A stretch of DNA of 64,000 bases from Melieria omissa (Eukaryota; Arthropoda; Insecta; Diptera; Ulidiidae): the NCBI GenBank assembly GCA_963971225.1, contig OZ020269.1, forward strand, positions 37,283,264-37,347,263, read 5' to 3'. Under the pieces are notes generated by a model. That model had not been told where the DNA came from. It did no database searches and saw nothing but the letters and a program-made list of their open reading frames with translations. Positions 20,806 through 31,415 of the stretch are shown here, piece by piece (position 1 is the first letter of the stretch; each line of letters begins with the position of its first letter). A program made the position numbers and the translations under genes.

Positions 20806-23800
20806 TTGAAACGACAACCCAGCAGCTTGACGATTGAAGGAAAGATAGATGGAAAGTTGTTCGTGTTGACACTGGATACTGGAGCGTCATATTCGATCAT
20901 AAAAAGGAAGCTTCTGAAGAACTGGGAACCACTGCATGACATACAGCTGAGGACTGCGACTGGCAAGCGTGCGCCGGTAAGAGGAAAAGTAACAAAAACA
21001 ATTGCTATCGGCACCAGCAGCCTGGAACATGAGTTGATCGTCGTGTATATAATGGACGACGTGATTATCGGCGTGGATTTCATGATTAGGCACGGTTTTA
21101 TGCTGGACCTGAAAGAAAATGTCCTGAGGTATGCCAACGTTGAATTCCCCCTGCACACTGGCTATGAGCGAAGCGTGGCTGCAAGGAAAGTTGTCTCGTG
21201 TCAACACCAGAAGATACCAGCGAATTCCGAGGCGATTGTGTGGGCAAAGGTGGACGAGGACGATGGGACGAATAGGCTGTGGGTTGTAGAAGCGCCAAAA
21301 CAAGGATACGACAACATAATTATCGGACGTACATTAGTGGAACCCAAAAATGGAAAAATACCAGCCAGGATACTCAACCCACTGAACACACCCAGATATG
21401 TCGGAAAAGATGCGGTCATTGGCGAGTGTAGAGAGGCTGAAGCAGTTGTTAATTGCGAAAGCAGTCCGCCCGGAGGAAGCAAGAAAAGCGGTTCTAACAT
21501 GGACGCCATACCGCAGAACCAGTGGAGCAGCGAATTGACAGCCGAGCAGAAACAGAAGGCACGGTCACTCCTGCAGCACTATGGGTCAATATTTGCAACA
21601 GAAGCGGGCGGAAGAACAGCCATAGTGAAGCACAACATCGACACCGGAACCTTGCACCTTGGTGCTCGCCGGTCTTGCTAGTCAAGAAAAAGGATGGCAG
21701 TACCCGATTTTGTGTGGACTATCGAAAGCTCAATGATGTGACCAAGAAGGACAGCTATCCACTCCCTCGGATCGATGACACCCTGGACACACTGTCAGGC
21801 ATGCAGTGGTTTTCCATACTCGACTTACGCAGCGGCTATTGGCAGGTGGAGCTTGCAGACAAGGACAAGGAGAAAACGGCTTTTAGTGTTGGCGACGGTT
21901 TGTGGCAGTTCACCGTCATGCCGTTTGGACTCTGCAACGCACCAGCAACATTCGAGCGACTAATGGAACGTGTGCTGAAAGGGCTGCATTGGCGGACGTG
22001 TCTGGTATACCTCGACGACATAATCGTGATAGGCAAAAGCTTCGACGACCACCTGGAAAAGCTGAAGGAGGTATTTGAGCGAATACAGAAAGCCGGGCTT
22101 AAACTCAACCCAAAGAAGTGCTCGCTGTTTCAAAAAGAGGTCAAATATCTGGGTCACACGGTTTCCGCTCGCGGAGTACATACGGACGAAGGCAAGATCA
22201 CGGCGGTGAAGGAGTGGCCCCGACCACGCAATCTACACGAACTCCGCAGTTTCCTTGGCCTGTGCACATACTACCGAAGATTCGTTCCAGGATTTGCGAA
22301 CATAGGATTTGCGAACAAACTGACGAAAAAGAATCAAGCCTTCGCGTGGGGTGAAGAACAGGAGCAGTCTTTTGCACGACTAAAGGAAAAATTGTGCACT
22401 GCTCCAATTCTGGCCTTCCCCGTGCCTGGAGAGATATTTGTGCTGGATACAGATGCAAGTGGGCATAGTATTGGTGGTGTGCTATCACAGATAATAGATG
22501 GCCAAGAACAAGTGATAGCCTACTACAGCAACATTTTGTCAAAGCCTGAACGCAACTACTGTGTGACACGAAGGGAGTTGCTCGCAGTATTGGAATGCGT
22601 GAAACACTTCCACAAATACCTGTATGGGCAAAAGTTTCTCCTGCGCACAGATAATGCGGCATTGAAATGGCTACTGAACTTTAAAGATCCGGAAGGCCAA
22701 TTGACGCGCAAAAGCGAATGCAGGCATTGTTCGCGAGCCGAAAGCAAAGAGCAGATAGTAGACGTACGATTGGTCAGCGTTATGCCAGAGGAAGAGTGGT
22801 CTGCGGAGAGGATACAAAAGGACCAGCGCGAGGATACGGATCTTAAAAAATCATTGAAGGCAAGGAGCAAGGCGCACATCCAGACTGGCAGGAGATGGCC
22901 GGTGAGAGCCCGATCGCGAAGGCTTACTGGGCACAGTAGCAAAGTCTGCGGCTGTCTGATGGCTGCCTATACCGCGAGTGAGAGAGTGAGGATGGCCGGA
23001 CCAGCAATTCCCTAATTGTAGTCCCGAAATGCAGGATCAACGAGGTGATCGAGGCATACCATAACGACTCCAGCGGAGGGCACCTAGGCATCACAAAAAC
23101 TGTCGCCAAAATAAAAAGGCGATTCTACTGGGTAGGATGCCAGGAGTCTGTCGCCGATTGGATTAAGAGCTGTGATCGATGTTCGGCTGCGAAAGGGCCA
23201 ACAAGAAGATCTCGGGGCCGCATGCAACAGTACAACATGGGAGCGCCCTTTGAGCGAATTGCCATGGACGTCGCCGGGCCATTCCCACTTAGCACTCAAG
23301 GCAACAAATATGTGCTGGTGGTAATGGACTATTTCAGCAAATGGCCCGAAGTGTATCCTATTCCTAGCCAGGAGGCCCCCACGGTCGCGGAAATGCTGGT
23401 AAACAACTGGGTGGCCAGATTTGGAGTTCCACTGGAGTTGCACTCGGATCAAGGCCGGAATTTCGAGTCTCTGGTAATAAAGGAAGTGTGTGAGCTACTA
23501 GGAATAAGGAAAACTCGCACCTGTCCTTTGCATCCCAGTCCGACGGCATGGTGGAACGATTCAATCGGACGCTGGAAGAATATCTGCGGAAAGTAGTAGG
23601 CAGGAATCAAAAAGATTGGGACACGCATATTCCGCTGTTCTTGATGGCGTATAGGTCAGCCCCGCACGATACGACATCACTCACTCCAGCCCGAGCAGTT
23701 TTCGGCACGGAGCTGAGGTTGCCTGCTGACTTGAAGTTCGGAGTGGTCAGCACGACGGAAGGGGCTAAGACGGATTACGCAGTTAATAAGCGATCGGAGC

Positions 23801-24126
23801 TGGAAGAAATCCACCAGTTTATAAGGGACCGTATCCAACTGGTCAGCGATAAGATGAAAGCCAGATATGATCTACGAGCTAACACAGCGGGGTTCCGAGA
23901 AGGCGATCTAGTAATGCTTTACAACCCGCAGCGGAAAGGTTTGTCTCCAAAGCTTCAAACGTCATGGGAAGGACCGTACAAGGTCGTGACCAGGATTAAT
24001 GACGTGGTGTACAGGGTTCAACGCTGCGGCGGCAACAGAAACGCCAGGTTGAAAGTAGTCCATTTGGAGCGCCTGGCGTCTTACTCCGGCGGAGCTTTGG
24101 TACTTGTTCGGAACGAACAAGTCTAA
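20806..24126 (+). pseudogene. pol of element B, with deletions and frameshifts
   Basis: The protease (LDTGASYSII) is intact at the start. At about 21,650 roughly 110 bp present in A are missing, shifting the frame; reverse transcriptase with YLDDI continues in a second frame (21522-23015). Around 22,700 a further segment of about 90 bp covering the RNase H end is missing. Integrase follows in two more frames (23045-23596 and 23548-24126), the last one ending just before the 3' LTR. The copy cannot make a full Pol, yet most domains remain readable. Confidence 0.88.
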
Positions 24127-24137
24127 GTGATGGGTAG

Positions 24138-24521
24138 TGAAACGAAAAGGCACTCTGTGCTGTGCATGAACGCTTTTGCAAGCATACTTTTAGACATGCA
24201 CTTTGAAGTACAGCAAAACTGGTATAAATTCGCTTGGTATAGTCCGATATGGTTCTCGAAGAAATGGGCTGTGCGAGAATGGTCGAGCGCTTTCCAATTG
24301 GAAGTTGCAAGAAACTTCGGCGCGATAAGAAAACTGGTATAAAAGCAGCAGTGGCAGCGCAAGGGGTCGAGTCTGTGTTGAGCAAGCAAAGTGGTAACAA
24401 GTGTAGATACAAGCGAAGTGTAAATCTGTAAATAAATTGATTGTTGATTTTTGCTGAGTAATTGAAGTTGTTTTATTTTCAAAACCAATCCAAACGAACC
24501 TGTGAAGTAATTTTCGTAACA
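24138..24521 (+). repeat. 3' LTR of element B
   Basis: 384 bp matching 19093-19476. A purine-rich GTGATGGGTAG tract lies immediately before it. The ATAT target duplication follows. Confidence 0.95.
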
Positions 24522-24761
24522 ATATTATTCATATCGCTTTACGGAAACATACTACATACAGTGGATTATAAGCGTAATGGGAGTAACAGGCACGCTTGGC
24601 AAACCTAACCTGAGTTTGCCCTCGTAAATCAAATAATCGTTTAGTAACCTTATTGCTAAACTGACATATTCCATGGTCGAGTTTTATTAGTAACGGCCGT
24701 TACAGGTTGGCGTGCCAAATCTCAGAAAGCCTATGGTTCTATAATAATTTAATCAATAATA

Positions 24762-25049
24762 ACACCGGCACACAAAAAAAAAGTGGTCTGTACATTTGAC
24801 TAGACCCACCTATCCTTATGTATTTCGGTGCGCTGAAACCGAATCCGAGGTCAGTTTTGTCCGTACACCCTCAAAATTTTGAGTAAATTGCAAAAAACTG
24901 CCATTACACCGGCACACAAAAAAAAAGTGGTCTGTACATTTGACTAGACCCACCTATCTTTATGTATTTCGGTGCGCTGAAACCGAATCCGAGGTCAGTT
25001 TGGTCCGTACACCCTCAAAATTTTGAGTAAATTGCAAAAAACTGCAAAA
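24762..25049. repeat. Two-copy 144-bp tandem repeat
   Basis: ACACCGGCACACA with A-run and AGTGGTCTGTACATTTG begins at 24762 and again at 24906. The copies are nearly identical, with small changes such as TATCC/TATCT. Flanking 24526-24761 and 25050-25230 show no gene. Confidence 0.9.
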
Positions 25050-25244
25050 AATCGCAAATAATGGCAGTTTTTGCAATTTACTCAATTTTGCCCTTTTTTC
25101 TGAGGCCGAAAGTAGCTCTCCTTTACTTAGACATAAAACTCTTTACAAAACGCCCTGATTTTTTCATTATCAAAATTCGTGAAATGATTTACAAATATAT
25201 ATTCATATACTAACATATGTGATATATTCATATACTAACATATG

Positions 25245-25951
25245 GGCCGGCACGATGCCGATCGATCTGCTAGCGTGGGAGGCGCACAATAAAGCCCACG
25301 ATGACAGTGCGCGCAGCAACGGTAGACAGCGGAGCCTAGGCGAGTGGCAGAATCGCTGGAGTGGCTCATCCAAGGGCAGGTGGACCCACCGCCTCATTCC
25401 AACAATCAGCGGCTGGCTCAACCGCAAGCATGGCGAGGTGACGCATCAGTTGACGCAACTGCTGACGGGTCACGGGTGCTTCAAGGCATACCTGCACCGC
25501 TTTGGGCACGAAGCTGACCCATACTGCACCATGTGCACCAGCGAGGTGGAGGATGCAGAGCACGTGGTCTTCCACTGTCCTCGATACGAGACGCAGCGAC
25601 AGGCGCTGCAATCAGTGCTAGGCGGCCAGATCTGCGTGCAGAACCTGGTCCAACACATGCTGGATTCAGCGGAGAAGTGCAATGAGGTGTGCAAGTTCGC
25701 GGCACAAATCATGGCCGAGCAGCGAAGAGTGGAGCGAGAGCGTAGGGCAGAGAGCCCCAGCAGTAGCCACGAGCCAATCCATTAAGGCTGGAAACCCGCC
25801 CGGCGACGCAATGCCCACCGGTAGTCCCGCTGGGATCACGGGTTGGAGACAGGGGGTGGTTTTTAGTCGGTAAGAATCCGGCATACAGCTGAACACGGGT
25901 TCGGTTGTATCTTTCGAAGATTTTCCACCTCCTCCGAGAAAAAAAAAAAAA
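25245..25951 (+). mobile_element. 5'-truncated R1-type LINE insertion
   Basis: The insertion ends in a 13-base A run (25939-25951) and is flanked by ATACTAACATATG at 25232-25244 and 25953-25965. It carries only the last part of the second ORF plus 3' UTR. This is the usual result of incomplete target-primed reverse transcription. R1 clade membership is inferred from the C-terminal sequence style. Confidence 0.85.
25246..25785 (+). pseudogene. LINE ORF2 C-terminal region
   Basis: About 180 open codons ending at TAA 25783. The product has the C-terminal CCHC-type zinc finger seen in R1-like LINEs: CTMCTSEVEDAEHVVFHC, preceded by LLTGHGCFKAYLHRFG. This part helps bind the RNA or target. Reverse transcriptase and endonuclease are absent through 5' truncation, so it is non-functional although it has no internal stop. 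Confidence 0.8.
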
Positions 25952-25965
25952 CATACTAACATATG

Positions 25966-26450
25966 TGAGGGTATACTAGTAACGCAGACCCGCCAATTAA
26001 TGCAATGCATGTATATCAAAACGTTAAACTTGCAATTGGCGGTTTATTCTTGCTCGTATATTTATTTATAAGTACTGTTGACTTACAAAAAAGTGCAAAC
26101 TCTCCAGAATAAAAAGAATATCATCCCGTTGCGAGCACGCAAAGGTATATGAAACGTATCGTGGATAGACACCATATAGTTTGAAGTTTGTGAAGGTTTT
26201 TAACGTACTACAATTTGGAAAATATGCTTTAAGTAGAAATACGTTTTATCGAACATACGCATAGTAATTAAGACTTTTAAAAAAATTTGCATGATATTCT
26301 AGACTTTAGAAGATTCTAAAGAGAGGCATATTTCGTTGTAGGCTTGCAGTAAAGATATGCATTTGTCGATTTTCCACGACGTACTCACTTATTACTTACC
26401 CAATTACGTAGGTCTCGCCGTCAAACTGTGTTTGCACATGCAATACTGTA
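25966..26450. other. Unassigned AT-rich DNA
   Basis: I see no gene, element end or RNA signal in this stretch. Confidence 0.4.
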
Positions 26451-27014
26451 CACCAATACCTCGCTTTGCGTCGTTTCGTTTTGCGTTGTTTCGAAGTTGC
26501 GTCGTTGCTGAATTAGTACTAATTTTCACTGTGCGTCGTTAGATTTTCGAAGTTGCGTTGTTTTGGGTTCGAGTCTTTAATTTTTTTTTTAAATTTTCTT
26601 TTTTTTCTAAAAGATAGCACGTCTTTTGTTTCTAATTACGCCATGCCATCAAAACTCGGGGATTCCCTTTCTAACTTTTGTGAAAGAAAGCCGACTTACG
26701 ACAACAGCCACTATGGACTCATCAGACAGTGATTAATTTTTATTTTGTTTTTATAAATTAATTGAATATTTTATTTTGTTTTAATTGAATTTGTTTTTTT
26801 GTTTTTTGTATGTAATAAAATGTTATGTTATTTTTGTTTTTTAAATGTTTACTGTGTTCAATTTTCTTTTTAAAAAGTAGTATTTTCGTAACCCTGGAAC
26901 CTATCTTCGATCTTTACATGGGTTGCTATAGGAAATCATAATTCACTTTGCGTCGTTTCAATTTGCGTCGTGTTTTTTTGGAACGTAACCACGACGCAAA
27001 GTGAGGTATGGGTG
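26451..27014. mobile_element. MITE with TA target and TGCGTCGT subterminal repeats
   Basis: The ends are inverted: CACCAATACCTCGCTTTGCG at 26451 versus the complement of CGCAAAGTGAGGTATGGGTG at 26995-27014, with two mismatches. TA flanks both sides, suggesting Tc1/mariner-type mobilisation. TGCGTCGT or close variants recur near both ends. The 564-bp interior is AT-rich with no transposase. Confidence 0.75.
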
Positions 27015-27283
27015 TACTTGTAACACAACACCTGAAATAAAGTAATTACAGTACCGCACGCAATAGAGGTTCGGGCGTTTAAACTGCCCACAAATATGCA
27101 TACATATATAGATAGCATGCTACTAAGCAAGTCCTACGAAGAGTATAAAACACAAGTTGAAGTAAAAAATATTGATAAGGAATTGTTCCAAATACAATTT
27201 TAGTTTATTGAAACAAGCATTTCATTTTTTCATCGATCCCATATACCTTCTGTTATATATATATGGGCATCTCCCAGTGGCAC

Positions 27284-29212
27284 GGACGCGACATTCGCAC
27301 GCTTTCAATTACATAAAAAACAAGAAAGAAACACAAAAAGTCGATATGTTTTTTTAGTGTTCTAGCGCGCTGAAATAGTGCTACATTTTAGAAATATATT
27401 GGAAATATTTAGTACAAATTAGTACAAAATAATAAGCAAATATGCAATGAAACGGACGCGACAAAAAAAAGAAGTTTTTTTGAAGCTCTTATAGAAATAT
27501 ACAAAATTTAGCGATTTTTGGGAACTTTTTTTTTATATACATGCAAATGAAGGTCAAGGGATAACTTTTCTTCGTAGACTTATGAAATATGAAAATGTTG
27601 TCTTACCTTTTTTTAATAAGGTATATCATGAATATGGACGCGACATCCCGGACGCGACAAATTTTTCCAAGGGTATTCCCCTTATTAAATACAGTAATCG
27701 TTTTCATTAAAACACTTCAACTTTTAATAAAAATAACACATAACAAGTAAAATTCAAGTTACAGCAATCAAAATAAGGAAAAATTAAAGTTAAAAGTTCT
27801 TAGTGTGGTTTATTTAATTTTCCTGAGGAAATCTATTGGAATTAGATCTTGTTTAATATCGCGCACACAGCTCTTACAATCATTAGCAATGCACCTTTCA
27901 TTCATCACATCGCAGCAAACTGGTTTTAGAAATAACTTAATAAATTAATTAAATTAAATTAATTAACTAGCTGAACATATTTGTACAGTATTTTTCATTA
28001 ACCCTTTCCGGAAATTTGTATGATATATCGTAAAATTTTTTTTAAAGATTTTTTTTTGACAGCGAACGTTTTTTTTATGAAACGGCTTTTAAATTCTTAT
28101 TAAGTAGGTTATGTTTTACCATTCTGTTTGAAAATATAAATCACTATAGCCGTGGGTATACAGTGTGAGTGCGATTTGTAAGCAGCTCTTTGCAAGAATT
28201 TGGCGATGCTATGCTTCTGCGGCGGAATTTTGCTTCCAAATATTTTTCCCGAGCCTTTAAAAAATTGTATGATATATCGTACAAATGACCACAAGGGTTG
28301 CAAAGTTTTGTACGACTTATCGTACAAATGGCAGGCAAAGGTTGCAAGTGATGTTTGCATTTTTTTTTAAGTTATGGATTGGTAACAGAATTTTTCTGTT
28401 TGCTTGAATGCCACGCCCATCACTAAATCTTATGACTAATACAATTCGACTGATCGACTATTTCTATTCAGAAATAACAATTACTTAACGATTTTGTGTT
28501 TCACTGGGCAGACACAGATTATGTAAGGTTAGACATGAGTACTTGCCACTCCCACTACGATAATAAGAATCAGCTATATTCGGTATCTTTCTACAAAGCT
28601 ATATGGTGTTTGGTTGATTCTGTGTTTTATTGAGGGGAAAAGGGCTTTGCAACAGCAATAACGGTTTTATAAGGCCTGATAGATGTTACTCAATTGTTTA
28701 TATATATAATTTATATAGTTTTCGATCAATGAAATCACGTTTTGATTTTTGTTGTTAAATTTATATTTTCTTATCAAATAAACCAATAAAAAAAAAAAAA
28801 ACGAAAAAAAAGTTTCATGCATTTTTACTTCTTTGCGGACCATTGTACGATATATCGTACAAAATTGCTGAAGCTGTTATTCTCAACCAAAATAATTTTT
28901 TTGATATTTTCTTGTATTTTATTACTAAAATGTTCAATGAGAGTCAATATTTTGACAAAAAAAATTGTATCTCAAGAAATGCGGAAATTTACCGGAAATC
29001 GAAAAACAATCGAATCGATTCAGAGCTTCCGGTTACGGACGCGACAAATTTTAAACACCCATAAAATTTTTTTCCGATTTTGCCGGGAACCAATTATTAT
29101 ATTTTCCTAACGGGAACAATGCACCTATTTAAAAACTGACAGCTACTTGCATTTGAAAAGTTTGTCCACTAATGGCAACAACTAATAAGGTTTTTTGGGC
29201 ACGGACGCGACA
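27284..29212 (+). repeat. Six dispersed copies of GGACGCGACA
   Basis: Exact copies start at 27284, 27454, 27636, 27650, 29037 and 29203, all on the plus strand. In AT-rich DNA this GC-rich 10-mer should be rare, so chance is unlikely. All copies lie inside the 27265-29571 unit. Confidence 0.9.
28013..28865. repeat. Palindromic TGTAYGATATATCGTACA motif, four copies
   Basis: Copies lie near 28016, 28265, 28308 and 28843. The last is a perfect 20-bp palindrome, TTGTACGATATATCGTACAA (28843-28862). Two central copies sit about 44 bp apart in a local duplication. The first copy follows TTAACCCTTTCC, like the end of the small MITE at 50208. Confidence 0.75.
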
Positions 29213-29575
29213 ATAAGATACAGGAAGAAGCAAATTAAAAAAACTTCCGTTCTTCGAACTCCACTTTCTCTTGCTTTCTCTAATACATACATAAGATTGT
29301 TGTTAGTAGAAAACTTTTGCATTTCAAGAAAAATATAATATTACTTGAATAAGATAAAAACGCAGACAAAATGTGCATATAATTCGTCAAAAGGCTCAGA
29401 AACAAATTGTTTTCTTTTACAGTAGTATATTTCGGTCAAAAATTAAAAAAAATTAAAAATTCTTTTACATTTATAAAATATAGATATTTAAGCTGTATTA
29501 TTGGATAATAAAAAGTTTTTCTGAGCAATTTGAATTTTTCACTCGTGGTGGACCTTTTTTGGGAGATGCCCATAT

Positions 29576-30490
29576 GTTATACTCTGATATCCGTGGAGAT
29601 TATTTTCCAAAAGGCGCTGTCTAATAGTCCTGGTCGCGATGTTTACGCCATTTTAATGCTACTATAAGAAAAAATTATTTTAGTCAAAGAATGACTCATT
29701 TAGAATTTCAATAAACAAATCTTCCGCAAACAAGTGTTTTTTTAATTGTCCTTTTTTTTATCATGAAAACCTAGACTGCTTGAGATCTCAGGTGTGCTAA
29801 GTAGCGTGCCACCGCTGCCCTATGTTTGTTATAAAGATTGCGGGCGACAAATATGATTTAAAATGATATTAAGCTCAGTTGTGTACCAAATTAAATCCTA
29901 TTTGCCACTTACTACATCTAAGACTTCCGAAACTACGTGCCAAATTTGTGCAGACTATACATCTTCATTTTATTATTTGAACTAAAAACCTTTCCGCACA
30001 TGTATGTAGTCGCAACGATTTAAAATATCTACATTCGATTAAAAAACAAAAATTCGAGTTTTGGAAAATGTTACCTTTACAAAATTATTCACGGGAACCA
30101 TTCACATATTGCTCCCAAACCAATTTCTAAATCGTTGCTGAATAGTATTAAAATGAGTTAGATAACATTTACAATTTATTTTAACCTTAAATTGTAAAAA
30201 CAATTTGCTCGAAGCTATTTTAAAGTTCGTAAGTATGATTTTTATATACATAACAAAAAAACATTTGTACAAATCAGGCTATCGATTCAATACTTCTTTG
30301 AACTGAAATACAACTTAACAGTTACCGCCTTATGCCAGAACCGCTTGGTATATATTTATCACCAGTATCTAAGTACTTTGCAAATTAAAATAAGTTTAAT
30401 TTGAGAAAATTTCTATTACTGCCGTTTGTATGTGCTTGTTTTTCACAGTGGTTCTTATGTTTTGAGTGTTGGCGGCACATCAACTTTCGT
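29576..30490. other. 3' flank of the CEP350-like gene
   Basis: AT-rich DNA, probably containing the 3' UTR of the minus-strand gene. A minus-strand AATAAA (TTTATT at 30174-30179) is one possible polyadenylation signal. No other gene is seen. Confidence 0.4.
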
Positions 30491-31104
30491 TCATTCGAAT
30501 TTTTTAGCAGATGATTGTTCATCTTGCCCTTGCATCGCCACCTGACATCGATCAGAAGACATATTTGTGTCTATGGGCTTTGTCGCAGTGTCTCCAAATG
30601 TTTCCTCGTTTTCATTTGTGTTTTGGTCCTCTTCTTCCTCAATTGTTCCACCTTCTACTAATAGGGTTTCCCGCGCCAATTCATTCAAAAAGTTTGCGAT
30701 CATCTCCTCGATAATTAATTCGAGTACTTCGTTCTCTTCGCTTTGAAAACTACACCATTTATCATCCTCATCGTACATTTCCTGTATTATAATCTTGCCG
30801 ATATGGTCGCGTTTGGCGCGCTGGCCATAAACCGAGTACACCTGCGCACGTTTAGGTGATGATTTGTCCATGGCTAGGCATCGACGCACCTCTTTATATA
30901 TAGATTCTTGAATGCAACGCAAGCGGTCGGGAGGATTGAAAAAAGCCAGCGGGCTATGAAAATTGCTTGGGTCGCCTTGGGTCAAAACTTCGTGGTGCTC
31001 TTCCAAATACTCTCGGCAAATATCAAGAATTATACGTTCATAGATATTCGTTATTTTCTCCTCCAAGACAGAAGCTAGCTTTTCGCCTCGATCGTTAGTA
31101 TAGT
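30491..31104 (-). CDS. Cep350: CEP350-like centrosomal protein, last exon
   Basis: The acceptor TTTTCGTGCAG|ACTATAC at 31105-31106 and a phase-1 join to the previous exon give the C-terminal 204 codons. They contain a helical region, GEKLASVLEEKITNIYERII, and the conserved block KRDHIGKIIIQEMYDEDDKW followed by an acidic helix, as in the CEP350 C-terminus. The protein ends SSAKKFE. In vertebrates CEP350 is a large centrosome protein involved in microtubule anchoring and centriole/cilium function. The exon is open throughout with normal codon use, so the gene looks functional. Confidence 0.8.
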
Positions 31105-31161
31105 CTGCACGAAAATATTTCATATTAAATAAAGCAAATTTAAAAACTCAGAAATACCAAC

Positions 31162-31354
31162 CAGTCTTAAGCATTTCGCAATACAATTCGTGACTGCGTC
31201 GGTATGTGATGTCCTTAATACGCTCTTCCGATGGAAATATCGTAGTCATGGGACTTCCGTGAGCTGGTGGCACATAGGGGGGTGGTGGTTTATTAGGTAT
31301 TTCGCGAACGTACATGTATGGCACAGGAGTAACATGTTCGTATTGTTTGAATTG
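31162..31354 (-). CDS. Cep350: CEP350-like centrosomal protein, penultimate exon
   Basis: This 193-nt exon lies between acceptor CTTCACAG|CAATTC and donor ACTG|GTTGGT. It was found by reading between two longer frames. It encodes REIPNKPPPPYVPP, a signature near the CEP350 C-terminus and the strongest single clue to the family. The phases fit both neighbours (0 in, 1 out). The introns on either side are 61 and 57 bp, normal for flies. Confidence 0.85.
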
Positions 31355-31415
31355 CTGTGAAGATATGCGAAATAAATGAAAATTGCTTTTCTAATAACCA
31401 ACGCGTAGACCGAAC

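Larger units (their letters stand above)
19093..24521 (+). mobile_element. Gypsy-group LTR retrotransposon, copy B
   Basis: Two 384-bp LTRs differing at only a handful of positions enclose gag and pol. The target duplication ATAT is at 19089-19092 and 24522-24525. The interior is closely related to element A over gag and pol, but pol has internal deletions. The LTR upstream halves are unlike those of A, though their 3' parts share AATAAAGTGAYTGTTG. The insertion is fairly young by LTR similarity but defective. Confidence 0.95.
27265..29571. mobile_element. Unclassified 2.3-kb element with GGGCATCTCCCA ends
   Basis: GGGCATCTCCCA (27265-27276) and its complement (29560-29571) form the termini. 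ATAT flanks both sides (27261-27264 and 29572-29575), a possible 4-bp target duplication. The interior is AT-rich without a clear transposase. It has six same-direction copies of GGACGCGACA and several palindromes of the TGTACGATATATCGTACA type. The short terminal match and the AT-rich flanks leave some doubt. Confidence 0.5.
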
